Part shown: piece by piece, positions 37,191 through 50,100 of the stretch
Layout of the letters: every line of letters begins with the position of its first letter
Numbering within the stretch: the first letter of the stretch is position 1
Source of the DNA: Mesocentrotus franciscanus
Taxonomy: Eukaryota; Echinodermata; Echinoidea; Camarodonta; Strongylocentrotidae
Assembly (NCBI GenBank): GCA_037976565.1
Contig: CP137674.1
Coordinates: forward strand, 2,323,690-2,387,689
Length of the DNA stretch: 64,000 nt
Reading direction: 5' to 3'
Made by a program: the position numbers and the translations under genes
Notes under the pieces: model-generated
Told to the model about the DNA's origin: nothing
The model's input: the letters and a program-made list of their open reading frames with translations, nothing else
Databases searched by the model: none

Positions 37191-38257
37191 ACTGGCTTTG
37201 GCTTTAGTATCGACCAGACCTACTGTTTGCTATACATATAATGGAAAATGTATTACCCTATACCAACAAAAGACTGACAAACAGGAAAAAATGAAATAAA
37301 ATAGTTTATTGCAATGCATCAAGCCATGCACACACAATCACTTCACGTATTACGAACGCTCCGTTGAATTCATATTCCATAACACACGATACTGTTTGTA
37401 TGCGGTGTTGCCTTTGACGTGCTGAGTTGAAAATGGCGTCGTAAATGAGCCAGCAGTCAAAGTGGCGACTCGGTAAAACCGTTTCAGATTCATGTGTATT
37501 AAGTTCGTGTTGACGAGAGACTACCTCATTCCATAGCTGAATTTACATAATCATAAAGGTATGTTCTTGAATCATTTTACTAATTACTATCATCATGATC
37601 ACGTTTCCTATTTTGTAAAATCTGATGGCATCCATAAGCGAATAGCCTGTTGAGTTTTGTTTACGTTATCGTGGCATATTACTTGTCTGTGTTCATAAGA
37701 TAGGCATTTTGATATTTTGTTATGATAGAGTGATGTATAATGATTTTTATCTATACGGGAAAGGCGTTTATTGCAATTCCGAATCTAAGTACGCATCGTG
37801 TATGATCATCTAGCCTGTAATACCGTTATAGGGTGTAAATCTCGTTATTTAACATCACCTGCATGCCATAGTGCATTAACTAGACGTTTATGTTGCATAT
37901 TTTCAAAGCAGATTTTCCCTAATTATCACATAAGGCTTAATATTACTAGCAAGAATGATTATTGAAATGCTACGAATGCATGGTAAAAATGTATTGCCAT
38001 CTTAGAATGTAAAAATAATACTCCCACATCCTTTCTTCTTATTCTCATTCGTCCTCTTCTCCTCTTCCTCCCCTTCTCCTCTTCCTCTTCTCCTCTTCCT
38101 CCTCTTCTCCTCTTCCTCCTTCATCTGTCCAAACAAGTGTCTGTGTCCACCAATTTTCAGTTTGGCGGTTTTTTAATTCTATGAAACTAATGACCGATCC
38201 CCCTTTATATTTTTTTCCTTATAATTATGATAACAGTTATCTTGATCAGAGAAGAAG

Positions 38258-38522
38258 ATGGATAAGATTAGTGCTCTTCTAAGTTTCATCTTGCTCATGG
38301 CATCATCATTGTCACTTGGTAAGAACATCATTTCTTTCAATAAGGTCATTTTTATCATTCTTGTCTGTTTATTTTGTTTACTTACAGAACATTTCCAGAA
38401 TACAACTTCACCTGTATTTACCGTACCCTAACAACTCTCTCGTCCTCAATCTCGCTTTCTTCTCATTTCTTTTCATGAAAACTCCCCTGCTCTATAATAT
38501 ATACCTCTCTATCTCTCTCTTT

Positions 38523-38560
<38 letters not shown>

Positions 38561-38609
38561 AACACTCCCCTTCGCTCCCTCCCCTTCTCTCTCACACACA
38601 TACACACAA

Positions 38610-38651
<42 letters not shown>

Positions 38652-38690
38652 CCTTCGCACCCTCCCTCTCTCTCTCTCACACACATACAC

Positions 38691-38740
<50 letters not shown>

Positions 38741-41468
38741 CCTCTCTCTCTCCTACCTCCATCTTTCTTCCTCTTTTCCTCTCTATACTCTTTCCTATTC
38801 CTACCCCTAGCTTTCTCTCTGTTTCTTTTCCTTATGACATTAACATGTATGTTAACTTTGTTGTAAGTTAACGATATAGAAAAGCTTTATGTATGAGCAT
38901 ATAAGCTGACGTAACCATAATGCAATATATGTGTTTACAATCGATAATGAAAACGTTAATTATTAAATATTTGGTGTCACCTCTGCCGGCACCTGTGCGT
39001 GGGAGGGAAAAGCTCCACATTGCTTATAGATTAGTATATAAAAATATATATATATTAATCACACGTGATTAATAAAGAACAGGAAACTTTAGCAAAATAA
39101 TATTGACTATTGCAAAATGCTCATTATTACCCCTAACTCACATGGGTTCAAGGAATTCCTCCTTTCCAAAGACATTCCTCCCGGTCTTTCAGATACACCT
39201 GAGTGGAGAGTGGTAAATGTAGTATCGATGTCTTGCCTAAAGACAGTAGTGCCGCGTGGGGCACGAACCCACGACCTTCTCCCCGCCAAACATTTTTAAT
39301 ATCATTCGACTTCAACTCCTCCCCCTCCCCCGTCCCTCTTTATGAGATGAAGATGTTTCTATGCATAAAGAAAGTAACATGAGTAGATAGAGAAGTCTAT
39401 TCAACATAGTAACCTGTGTGTTTTAACCCGTCCGAGAAAAACAATGAGTTACGGTTAAGCTATACTCTAAAAATGAATAGATAATATTGGGGAAAATGTA
39501 GTAACTCTAAAACTACTCTTCATACATTCGGCTGATTTATCATAATTTTTGTTAAGATGTTTTGGTGTTTTTGTGTATCCTAGTTTCAGGTGATGTACTG
39601 AGCATGGGGGCGATGATTGATTGGGAAGATGAAAGTACACACTCTATCTTTGATGTCATGACTAGATTTAATCTCTATGGTTGCTATTGTGGATTCGGTG
39701 GACAAGGTGCTCCTGTTGATAAGATTGACTGGTAAATTCATATTTCGTTATTATACCAAGCTACTATACTTAAACAATTTCATGCTGAAACTAAGATCAT
39801 TGAAAAACAAAGACCCGGAGAAATATTTCTCTGAAAAAAATAATAATGGTAATGTTTTTATGGCTTTCTCTGTTTTCGTACCTCATATGAAACTTAAATT
39901 AGTTCCATCATTGCAACCAAACGTATCTTAGGTATTAGATTATGTATGTCTATTTCCGAAAATATTAATTTTTATAAAACGATTAATCAAATTTTGTAAA
40001 ACTCATGAAGTTGTCAGGTCTCAAATAAACATAAATTTATTTTTTGAATATTGAATTGTATCCTATTTAATGTTAGTCCAGATATAGTTGATGGATGGAT
40101 GGATGGATGGATGGATGGATGTAAATATTTAAAGATTAGGTTCCTCTAGCATATGAGTAGCTAACAGGACGGTGGGCGTGTCCCCCCCCCCCCTTCCACC
40201 CGGATTGCCGCCCCCTCGTGTATAATTATCATCTCTGAGGAAAACTTCTTGAAAATCCTGTTTCGGTAGTGTTTCAATGAATCATCCCCGCAAATATAGA
40301 CCGTTACAAATCACCTTCTAATCCTTGTACATTTTGCTCTCGTTGTTGTGTTAAAGTTGTTGTCGGGACCATGATGAATGCTATGATAACCTGGCAGAAG
40401 ATGGAACATGTATCACTGGAGATGTAGGGGTGGGCAAGGTCTACAAATACACCAAGATTAACAGCGATGGCAAACACACTGTCGAGTGTAGTAAGTAATT
40501 TTTTTCCTGGATTTTCTTTCTTCATTCTTCATTCTTCTTTCCCCTATTTTCTCTTCTTTAGGCTATTCTTTAACGAATATAACATTCAGACAACATACAC
40601 ATGTTTTTCTTTATGAATATCTCTATGTTACATGCTTTGAAGCTGCACCACCAGCAACACCACCATAATCATCATCATCACCACCACCACCATCATCATC
40701 ACCACCAAAACTACCACCACCACCATCACCATCATCACCAACACCATCATCATCATAATCGCCGCCACCAGTCCACCACCAGTCCAGCACCACACCACCA
40801 TCATTATCATCATCATCTTCTTCTTCATCAACATAATTCTAATCACCATCATCATCATAATCAATATCAACAACGACAACAACAACATCATTATCATCAT
40901 CATCATCATCACACCGATCCTATCAACATCAAATCATTATAATCATCAACATTATCACCATCATCACTATCATTACCATTAGCACCAACTTGTTATCCTC
41001 ACTATGGACTTAATGTCATCATCTTCATCATCATCAACATCATCATCATCATCATCATCTTCATCACCATCGTCGTCATCATCAGTACAATATAATCATG
41101 CAATCATCAACATTATTTAGCAACTTCACACTCATAAAATAATGCAAAAACTCAGTTTGTCTGGATTTTGTTTTTAAACATGATTCCTTTTTAACTGAAG
41201 GATAACTTAATACTCTTATTTTCTTTTAGAGCCCAGTGCAGACAAGTGTGCAGAGGAGATATGTAAATGTGACAAGGCCTTAGCAGAGTGCTTCTCTACA
41301 AATGAACCCTACTATAACAGCGCTAAAAGGAACTACAACAGAGGTAGATTGTGCGCTAAACAAAAGCAAAATCCTGTCCAAATTTCAACCCATAACCGTA
41401 TTTCCCAGGAGGAAAAAAAGAATGTAATCCTTCCAGGCCATTGTACAGTAAACATCTCCTTACAATAG
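38258..41468 (+). CDS. secreted phospholipase A2, conventional His-Asp type (PLA2 gene 2 of the cluster)
   Basis: Second PLA2 gene, same strand and same exon plan as gene 1 but without the extra linking exon. Exons: 38258-38318 (signal peptide rich in L/S/A), 39584-39731, 40357-40490, 41230-41468; intron phases 1, 2, 1; 193 aa. Calcium loop [11 protein letters not shown] at about residues 52-62; His75-Asp76 in CCRDHDECY, again preceded by an additional Cys; CKCD with Asp129. The catalytic apparatus looks complete. After the last family-typical cysteine (RLCAK) the frame runs on for about 36 residues before the stop, a tail absent from gene 3. A second acceptor 6 nt downstream (TTTCAG, exon start 39590) would remove two residues at the signal junction. 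The third intron contains about 450 bp of CAT/CAC repeats. A possible 5' UTR donor (AAAG/GTATGT) lies at 37558. Confidence 0.87.
38500..38760 (+). repeat. compound (CT)n/(CA)n microsatellite in PLA2 gene 2 intron 1
   Basis: Alternating CTCT and CACA blocks over about 260 bp. The 164-codon Ser/Leu/His/Thr open frame through it is spurious. Confidence 0.9.
39110..39295 (-). repeat. tRNA-derived SINE, reverse orientation, in PLA2 gene 2 intron 1
   Basis: The reverse strand reads a B-box-like GTGGGTTCGTGCCCCACGC, then CGGCACTACTGTCTTTAGGC and CTCTCCACTCAGGTGTATC, matching the head and body of the SINE at 61932. The 3' tail is missing. Confidence 0.7.
40087..40121 (+). repeat. (GGAT)n microsatellite
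   Basis: About eight GGAT units in PLA2 gene 2 intron 2. Confidence 0.85.
40640..41095 (+). repeat. (CAT/CAC)n trinucleotide-rich tract in PLA2 gene 2 intron 3
   Basis: About 450 bp of imperfect CAT, CAC and CAA triplets. It translates as poly-His (113 codons) on one strand and poly-Met on the other. It sits wholly between two well-defined PLA2 exons, so it is intronic. Confidence 0.9.
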
Positions 41469-42114
41469 ATTTGTTTTCATTCAGAATAAAAATGAATTGG
41501 TGGAGGTCAATTTTTCTCCGAGCTATGGCATCCCATTGCAAAAGTCTATAACTCAAAAACATCAAACTTATATACAGCGATGAAAAAAATGAATAATAAG
41601 AATCCATTTTCAAATAGTGCGTCTTGAAGATGTGTTTAGTTCAATCCTCACATCTTCATCATGTTCTCAATATAAAGATTTCAGAATGTCGAGAGGTATT
41701 CAGCTTTCATAGGAGGGTGAGTGCAGGGCCATATATACAGAGAGTTTGGCCAATCCGGTTCGACTTGAGCACAATATGGCGAATACTGCTTTGTTGGACA
41801 ACCACAACACAAAAGAATATGCGCCATGTTTTGACCAACTTAATGGAACCAAGTTGTCCAAACTCTGTGTATAGATGGCTCTGGTTGAGTGATTGTAACA
41901 TTGCCCTCTGACGGTGAAATAAATATTTGGTGTAGGGTTCGTTCACATATGCCGTGGCATTATGTGAACAAGCCTTTAATCGTGTTATTTGTATTCCAAT
42001 TCATCATGACCCGCTAGGTTGATCATTATCGCTCGATGTAGAGACTTATTGGTAGATTATAATATACGGGCCTATACTATGCCAAGTATTTTGTTTATGC
42101 TGGGTGCCATATAC

Positions 42115-42689
42115 TTAAAGGGAAGTCCAAATTAGATAGCAAATTTAGTCTAGAAGAAAGCAGAAAAATCAGAGAAGCATACTCTGGTGAAAGTTTGAAT
42201 GAAATCTGTCAAAAAAATTGAAAGTTAAGAATTTTTGAAAATTGAAATCGCTATAGGTATGGGCTCTTCAAATTGGCTAAATCGGTAATGTCCCTGCGAT
42301 GTAGTGGCGGACAACTTTCCGATTTGTTCCAACGCAAAAATGACTAAATTTCAGATTAAAAAAAAAATGTGTGACTCGGGATTTTGTTCTTCTTCTTTTA
42401 GAGGACCTACAATAGTATACTCTCCATAATATATTGAGTACTACCCCAAGGGCGAAGGCACTCTGGAGAAGAAAAAAAAACAGAAATTAGTGATGTTTTT
42501 TAACTATACGAACGGGAGGGTTATCCGCGACTATGTCGCAGTCCATTGTACAAACTGCCAATTTTAGGCCTAAACATTCACAACTTTCTTATTTTTGGTC
42601 CGATCTATTTAAACTTGCGTGATTCTGTTTCTCTGATTTTTCTGTTTTCATTCAAGTAAACCTATTTCAAGGGTTGGATTGCCCTTTAA
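42115..42689. mobile_element. TTAA-flanked MITE, about 570 bp
   Basis: Left TTAA-AGGGAAGTCCAA and right TTGGATTGCCCT-TTAA; the termini are inverted with two mismatches, and the terminal pairing continues inward (CAGAAAAATCAGAGAAGCA against its complement). No coding capacity. Confidence 0.8.
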
Positions 42690-43499
42690 GATCTGTACCG
42701 TCTATTACAGCTAGTAATCAGTCTAAGTTATGATTATAAAGTACTGTAGCTGGCGGAGAGATCGCCTCACTGAAAATTACTTAAATTTAGTAGAATTTCT
42801 TGGCTATTCTGAATCAGTACTTTCTATATATTATGATGGTATAGTTTTCCTAACCGTTATTCAGAGAAGACGGTAAATGGAAATATTCAGTACGATGATT
42901 GATCATTTGCGAACTTATCGCATACTTTGCATTTTTTCAAGAATATTTAACATGTATAAGAGTGACTGTCAATGATTGGCTGTTTGTGGTTTAGTGCTCG
43001 TTGTTTTTATTTTTCATTAATTCATTCTAATATACTATGCTGTGAAATTCGTTATTATATTCTTCTTATTTGTCCATACTGTAGGACTCGCTTAATTTCA
43101 ACGAAACTAAGAAAATATTCCATCTCATTAAAATTTTTGTTTGAGCTTTATATCAATTTCTATAAAAGACTTATTATTACAACATAATTGTTCAACATTG
43201 ATTAAGTGTGTGTGTGACTGGCGTTTGAAGTAGTCATCTCGGTCCAAAATATGTAAGTGAGGTACATTTTTTTCAATTATTTATATCACCTTGCTTTAGT
43301 AATTCATTTGAATATAGTTCACCTTTATTTTATATAGAAAACAGAATACCCACCATTCTCATGCAGTCATGGTAGCATTAGTAATAATGCAGTAATTTAA
43401 GTTTATTTTAGACAAAATCTTTGATTTGTAAACCCATTTTTCAGGTAAAGTGAATGTATTCAGACACATAATATTGCTTTTAATACAATGTAATCATTG

Positions 43500-43630
43500 A
43501 AGTATTATTGTTCTTGTTCTCCTTCTTCTTCTTCTTCTTATTATTATTATTCTTGTTATTATTAATATTGTTCTTGTTATTGTTACTATTATTATTATTA
43601 CTATAATTATTATTATCATTTTTGTTGTTA

Positions 43631-43667
<37 letters not shown>

Positions 43668-43680
43668 CATTATTATTACC
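43500..43680 (+). repeat. (TTA/TTC)n trinucleotide microsatellite
   Basis: About 180 bp of ATT/TTC triplets. The poly-Asn and poly-Ile open frames on the minus strand are artefacts. Confidence 0.9.
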
Positions 43681-44524
43681 ATAACCATTCTCAATGGGCA
43701 TGAATACGCTCATATTGCTACATGGTACATATGTATGTATATTTCGCAACAGACTTTATCTCAAATATAGATGATCTTTTCTCATTTTAACCAATATGGT
43801 TCATGGACTAATTTCTTCTAGACTGTAATGAAGATTTAAGTATGTTTCCAGAAACTAATTTTAACAGGGGCCAAACTCTCTACTTGGGCTGCCTACGCCG
43901 ATGCCGGGGGTCCTAAAATTGTTAATATAATATTGCAGCCATTTACCTACAATGTAAACCACCTATTGATAATATTGGGGACAAAAGTTAAAGACATTTT
44001 CTAGGCCTTCATAAGTTCAAATGCAAATGACGGGGTATGCAATGACACTACCATATGGTATAGATACGTCACTGCATGGAGAAGATGAAAGTTGAAGTGT
44101 AAAGATTGATAAAAAGGTGGAGAATATATCATCTAAAGTCATAAAAAACAGACAGAGACATTGATAGAAAGTGAGAGAGAGGGGGAGAGAGAGAAAGTGT
44201 GAGTGTATGTGTTGTGTGTGTGTGAAGAGAGAGAGAGCTAGAGGGGGGTGGGTATCGTATAGATAAGGAAATACGGCACTATACAATCCTACACTTTAAT
44301 ATATAAGGCGTTTTGAAATTCAAGAAATATCTACTGATTCTCATTTAACCCATCCGGGTCGAGGAGGCAATCGAACCCCATGTCGAACCCCATACCTTGC
44401 GATCCACAGTCCGATGACATGCTGGATTATACCACACATCTGCACATGGTTCTATTTTAGCAAGGAGGTGAGACTATATTCACCTCCCTGATCTTACCCT
44501 CTCACGAATGTGGGAAATGAGAAA

Positions 44525-44614
44525 TACAGTCAAACCTGCTTTAGTGACCACCTGTCTACAAAGACGACTTTTTGTGTTTCCCTTGGGCGGTCGCTATAGA
44601 CAGGTTTGACTGTA
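44525..44614. mobile_element. 90-bp MITE, TA target duplication
   Basis: TA-CAGTCAAACCTGC at the left and CAGGTTTGACTG-TA at the right, with a short non-coding interior containing GACCACCTGTCTACAAAGAC. A related degraded sequence occurs around 51,060-51,225. Confidence 0.8.
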
Positions 44615-44673
44615 TTAGCCATTCGTTGTGATCTTGTTCTTGTTCTTGTTAGTTTGTCTACCTTGTTTTGCTT

Positions 44674-45080
44674 TCAAGGTAAAGACCAGTTTTGGAAACG
44701 CCCCTTTCTCAAAAAAATGAAATGGAAGCTCTCATTACCAATCATGTGAAAGAATATGTCTTGACTAATACGTGATGATACAAATTTTGCCGGGAAAGTC
44801 GGGAAACCGCCTACTAATTGATATATTTGGTAAATTATTATATCTATTGGGACCAAATAGATATCGCGCACGTGGTCGCGTAGTCCCATATACATCTTTC
44901 TGTGTACAGTGCTTGTAACTTTACCAAGACTGGGCCAAATTTCTTATCATTTTAATGATTCCAAAACCTTGCAGTACACACCAATACTTATATATGCTAG
45001 ATGATCGACCTTTTCTGATCGATTCCACAACGTTTCTTTCACAATGCAATCGCATGACCAGAACTGGTCTTTATCTTTAA
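44674..45080. mobile_element. TTAA-flanked MITE, about 400 bp (copy 2)
   Basis: Same sequence and orientation as 6585-6991, with AAGGTAAAGACCAG and CTGGTCTTTATCTTTAA ends. The left TTAA has decayed to TTCA. Confidence 0.85.
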
Positions 45081-47100
45081 TCCTTTGATTAAAGAGTTCC
45101 TTTGTGGTATTGACGTGTTAGACAATAGAAAGTTTAAACACAATCAAACTTCGTTTTCAGTGAACTTTCATGCTGACTGCAATTGTGTGAGGCAGGCTAA
45201 AAGCGAAATGGTAAACAAGCTGTCACGTGATCACACATATAACGGATGGTGTCAAGGAACTTTCACTTAGGGTGAACAAACTTTCAATGAAGTCGAGAGT
45301 AAGACCATGAACCCTACAGACTATCGCAAGGCATCGTATATGACAAGCAACGAACCCTGTGTCAGATATATCAAACACTTGTTATCTTGAATTGAGTTGA
45401 CATTGAGATTAGTGTATGTTTGGAGAGTAAGGTTGTTAGAGGGTCATTGTCTGCATGTAAATGATAAGAGTATCATCTGACAGTCAGTTAATTATCAAGT
45501 CAGTTCTTCTACATTATCAATTAGATTGTGTTTTTATATTATTCCTGCTGGTATGACCACACAAAATAAGAAGAATAACAACAGGGCCGATATTGTGAGA
45601 ATCTATACACCTCTTTTATATCTCCTGAAAACAATTTCAATATTTATAAATGTTTCAGTCACTGTCACATGATTGTATATTTGTTTTACCGTAGGATAGA
45701 TTAGGGATCGTATATGCAGATACCAAAAGTATGAAAACAACTTTCTTTGATATGCTGCTAAAAAACAACTATAAATGAATCAATGATTCATGAATCATGT
45801 CTTTTAATGACCGAAAATACAATGATTTTATATAGTATGTCATAGTCTGCCCAGGAAGTTGGAATGGATGTATGCCATTCCGGTCCTTTCCCCCCTGTCA
45901 CCTTGAAGTTGAAGTATATAAAGAAATTATTACAACATTCATTATCTGTGCATCCATAGACTTGGACTTGAATCCATGCATGTTTATAGGGGTATCGCTA
46001 TACCAGTTTGGAACGGTGTACGTGTCCGACCTTATCCTAACCCTAATCCGTTAGCAAAATAATTCCAACTCATTTAGCAACAAAAAAAATAATGATAAAG
46101 AAAATAACGAAAAAGAGGTCATTAGCTGCAGCAATAAGTTTAAAAGGAAACGTCATAGAAACGTCCTTCCCCTCCTGAAATCAGAAAACCACAATATCAT
46201 GCATGTCAGCTTTCAGTATTGAACCGAAACTAGTAAGGGTTCAGCATTGCAGGTCACAAACTTTTTGATAGGAGTTCACACCAGCCAGCCAGGGAGGCAG
46301 CAAGTATTCATCTCTCGGCCAGTCTCATTGTCCTTTCTCTGCCTCAATGCTTCCACACATAGATTAGCAGCGCTGCGTTACTGGGTAAGTTTACAATTCA
46401 GTCAATTACGTATTATATTGTGTTTTCTGTGCGTTTCTATGTACGGGTAGTAGGTCCATGGTAGAACGTATCGACATGAAGAGAGAGAGTTAGCATTAAA
46501 ATGGCGTCAACGTAGATATTGGCGACATCATTTTCAATTCATTGTGAAAGGTGAACAATTTAACCACCGATCCAGGTAACTGTTTTCACATTTGATATAT
46601 ACGTTTATTATGTTTCACATTCTTATACTGAGTATTTTGTAATGTAGTTCATGTAATTTCATGAGATTTCATGTCTTTACTATTAGGAATTAAGGGTGAT
46701 GACAAAAATGCCGGGCATAACTGTACATGTTTAATTTATGCAAATGACTATGATAATTAATAGTTATTTAGGAAATCCGCTCAAGAAAACCGTTATATAT
46801 AGGTGAGCTGATCTGCTGATATACACTTGACCAGACACTGACGTAGTCTACGTGCAGTATATGGTCTTTTTGTATATAGGCATCGATATATATATGTTTT
46901 CATTTCATTCTAATATTGTATTATGTTTATATGTTTCAGTGCGTACTGTTAGACAGTTCTCTTCGATATGTTTCAGTTCGATTCACTTCATGTTTACACG
47001 AGTGTTGAACGAGGGGTTGGCATGAATGGCAAAATAACAAGTTAGAATCAAAGGTAGATGACGCGTTGTGTATAATGATAATACAATAATGTTCTTTCAT
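45081..47100. other. intergenic stretch without recognisable gene
   Basis: AT-rich single-copy-looking DNA. A CTGG/GTAAGT donor-like site at 46,382 could end a 5' UTR exon of PLA2 gene 3, but nothing else supports it. Confidence 0.4.
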
Positions 47101-47109
47101 GGGTTTAAA

Positions 47110-47450
47110 TAGCTCTTAATACATCGACGATACCTCTGAGCGCTTTATATAACCCCGGTACCATCGGATGCAGGCTTACCCGCACACAATGTATGCACAT
47201 TCTTCACTGGCCTGGGGAGATTCCTGCCAGCTAGGCGCCATTTTACAGACGCTCAAAATGCTGATCAAACTACAATAACTTTTGCATTCTACTGCATGGG
47301 AATCCATTGAACACCTGGGTGGGGAGTGGCAGATTGGATTAATGTCTTGCCAAAGGACATTAGTGCCGGGATGTGATTCGAACCCTCAACCCTTTGACTG
47401 AGAGTCAAGTGAATGAACCAGTATGCCAAGACACCCCCACACACCCGTTA
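47110..47450 (-). repeat. tRNA-derived SINE, reverse orientation
   Basis: The reverse strand reads a tRNA-like head (AAGGGTTGAGGGTTCGAAT), then CGGCACTAATGTCCTTTGGC, CTCCCCACCCAGGTGTTCAA, and a GCGCTATATAAA-like 3' end (CGCTTTATATAACC on the plus strand at about 47,140). Nearly full length compared with 61932. Confidence 0.85.
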
Positions 47451-48059
47451 GTCTTGATGGTTGAGATTCAAAACAAAAAAAACATATGCATTGTGAAACG
47501 GAGTTGCTCAGTTACCATGGTTACATTGGGCCTACCCTACATCATACAGTAAAATGGTTTATCATACCAGGCTGACATCAACTAGTACGGAGAGGGCTGA
47601 TTCTGACATTCAAGTTTTAAAAAAATCTTTTAGACAACTTTCTCGACCACTGTAAAGTTTAATACAGTATATTCTAACCATGTTAAATCCAGGTCAATAT
47701 CAATGTAATTATATAAAGGCAGATATGTAAGTTTGAACTTAAATATATAAACCTGAAACACGATTCTAAAAGCCAAACATCGCAAGCTGTCCTACAATAA
47801 TCTCCAAGGTGTAGGTTTTAAAAGTAAACACAAAACCATACTCTCTGTCAATTTAGTGGGCAATCTTTTCTTTGCATGTTGAAATATTTGCTTCGTCTTC
47901 TAAAATAAACCGTTATCATTGTAGAGGTTGAATGTTTCGTCAAATAAGTCAAATAATTACGTAACATGGACTCAAAATAGAAGACTGTAATGAGTGACCT
48001 TCTCTCTCTCAAGAAGAGAGATCCGATAGATGATAGGTAAGAATGAACAGAGGAAGATT

Positions 48060-48061
48060 AT

Positions 48062-48094
<33 letters not shown>

Positions 48095-48100
48095 GGACAG
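48060..48100 (+). repeat. (GA)n/(GACA)n microsatellite
   Basis: AGAG units followed by GACAGACAGACAGACGGACA. Spurious open frame on the minus strand. Confidence 0.85.
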
Positions 48101-49103
48101 AGAAAGGGGAGGGGCCAGGGTAAGATTGGACACAATTACTTTTATTTTTGAGGTGTTCTTATTCAAGCGTTATTTTATGTAATCCTTTATTAAAATCCCC
48201 TCATTGGCAAGCCGCCCTCCCTCCAAAAATAAATTTTTAAATAGTCATGATAAGTAATAACATGTTGTCCCATTTCTGTAATGGAGATACTCACAGTGAT
48301 ATTTTAAACTGTTATCTTGGTTATAAACAAACGATAAACAAGCACCATTCAATCACAGATGATTAATGTGTCTGGAACACGCACACCAAATCTTGTTTTA
48401 TTCCTGATCGAGATCAAATTCGAATGACCTCAAGTTTGTGTTGCAATGTTTTGATAATAATGAAGTGATAAAATAAACAGTAACTACTTTATTGTATCTG
48501 AATACGTGACTGCCTTTAGTTCGGTGTATTTGATGATTTGTACATCTTTCTGGTGGATAAAGCATAAACATGATAAAGGATATTAAAACATGATATTTTA
48601 GTATATTTGTCCTATATTCAAATGTCTTGTGCCACTTTTTAGTATTATACTTGCCATGCAGCTATAGTACAGGTGTATTTTTCTTCAAAATCTGGAGTAC
48701 AGTAGCGTTTTTTATTTTCTATAAACCACATGACTATCCTGTTCAAGAGCAAATTACGAATAAGAGATATTACCCTTTTATAATTGTTGATTTACTCTTA
48801 ACTTATGAAATAGCATATTTTGATATAAACCCCCCCAAAACATGTATATTATTATGTTTATTATATTTCTTAAAATTATTATGTCATGTGTGATGCTAGC
48901 ATACATCATATCGTCTGCTTCGAGCCAGGACATTACATCGTTTGATCCGTGATTAGCTATCCGTGACCTTTTCACATAATTTATTATTTGTTTATATTTG
49001 ACTACTCTTTACTACCGTTGCGAGATACTTTTTGATGATTTATTAATCAAATGGAATGATATATATGCGGCAACCTGTTTAGAAGCCCACTGTTGATATT
49101 CTG

Positions 49104-49117
49104 GTTTCCATAGCAAC
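49104..49117 (+). promoter_or_regulatory. RFX-type X-box upstream of PLA2 gene 3
   Basis: GTTTCCATAGCAAC fits the X-box consensus (two half-sites separated by two bases). It lies 850 bp before the PLA2 gene 3 signal exon. No TATA was found next to it, so function is uncertain. Confidence 0.35.
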
Positions 49118-49406
49118 AAGTTGTGGCGGGAAGGCGTACAATTGGTTACACCTGCGATGTGTGTGGATAGCTGTATGGTGATGATTGTAGCTATAGTGCC
49201 TAGTAGGCCTACACACGTGAAGATGCAGAGAAATAATCAATAAATCGACTTCCAGTTCTCAGTAGCAATTCCGAATCTACATTTTGGTGGTTCAATGATC
49301 CACCTTCCATTGAAATTCCTAGAGCGCTCTTTTTCCTTTAAATTTGAAGTTCAACCGGAAATTATATCCTTGGGGACAGATGAAAAGATGAGGGGATGCC
49401 TAGCTA

Positions 49407-49619
49407 CACTCTAAAAACTGAAATGTTAAATCACCATTTAAAAGGGCCGAGGAGTGACCATTCTTTCAACATGTCAGATTGATACTTTTAACATGCTGGA
49501 TTCAACCTTTATAGTGTTGGATCCAGCATGTTCAGAGTGTTAACCTACCATTTTGAAAGAGTGGTCACTCCTCGATCGGCCCTTTTAAATGGTGATTTAA
49601 CATTTCAGTTTTTAGAGTG
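49407..49619. mobile_element. palindromic MITE, 213 bp, copy 2, TA target duplication
   Basis: Same family as 36502-36711, with identical CACTCTAAAAACTGAAATG end and TA flanks, inserted in the opposite orientation about 350 bp upstream of the PLA2 gene 3 signal exon. An extra GATC appears in the right arm. Confidence 0.9.
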
Positions 49620-49964
49620 TAGCTGACAGGTGGATGTGTAATATACATTTTACCTTGTGGTCTGTTTACCTTCCAGGCACAGACCTTTTCCAGTCATAAC
49701 CCGCAAAGTAGGGTCTGAACTGTAAGACTGTAGACTACACCCTGTACAAAATAGCTGTTTATCTTATTTGACATAGCCAGACTCACAAAATTAGGCTAGG
49801 CTCAAGGCTTTATGGAATATTATTAAGTGTGAAATAGAGTCCGAGCCTGCAGACGGTAAAATCTGTTGAGATAGTACGTGAAAAAAAATAAGTTGCTCAT
49901 TTACTGTACCATAGCGTTATGGTCTTTTGTAATTTGTATATTTTTATTTTCTTTATAGATCACA

Positions 49965-50053
49965 ATGGAGAAGTTGGGTTTATTCGTGTTCGTTGCGCTG
50001 TCATTGATGTGTCTTTCAACAGGTGAGTAGCTCTTTATGACATCATCCTACTT

Positions 50054-50100
<47 letters not shown>

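Noticed and set aside
38316..38810. 164-codon open frame rich in Ser/Leu/His
   Set aside because: Translation of CT/CA microsatellites in PLA2 gene 2 intron 1.
40601..40942. 113-codon poly-His/Gln open frame (and poly-Met on the other strand)
   Set aside because: It is a CAT/CAC microsatellite lying between two clear PLA2 gene 2 exons, with no start context or splice support.
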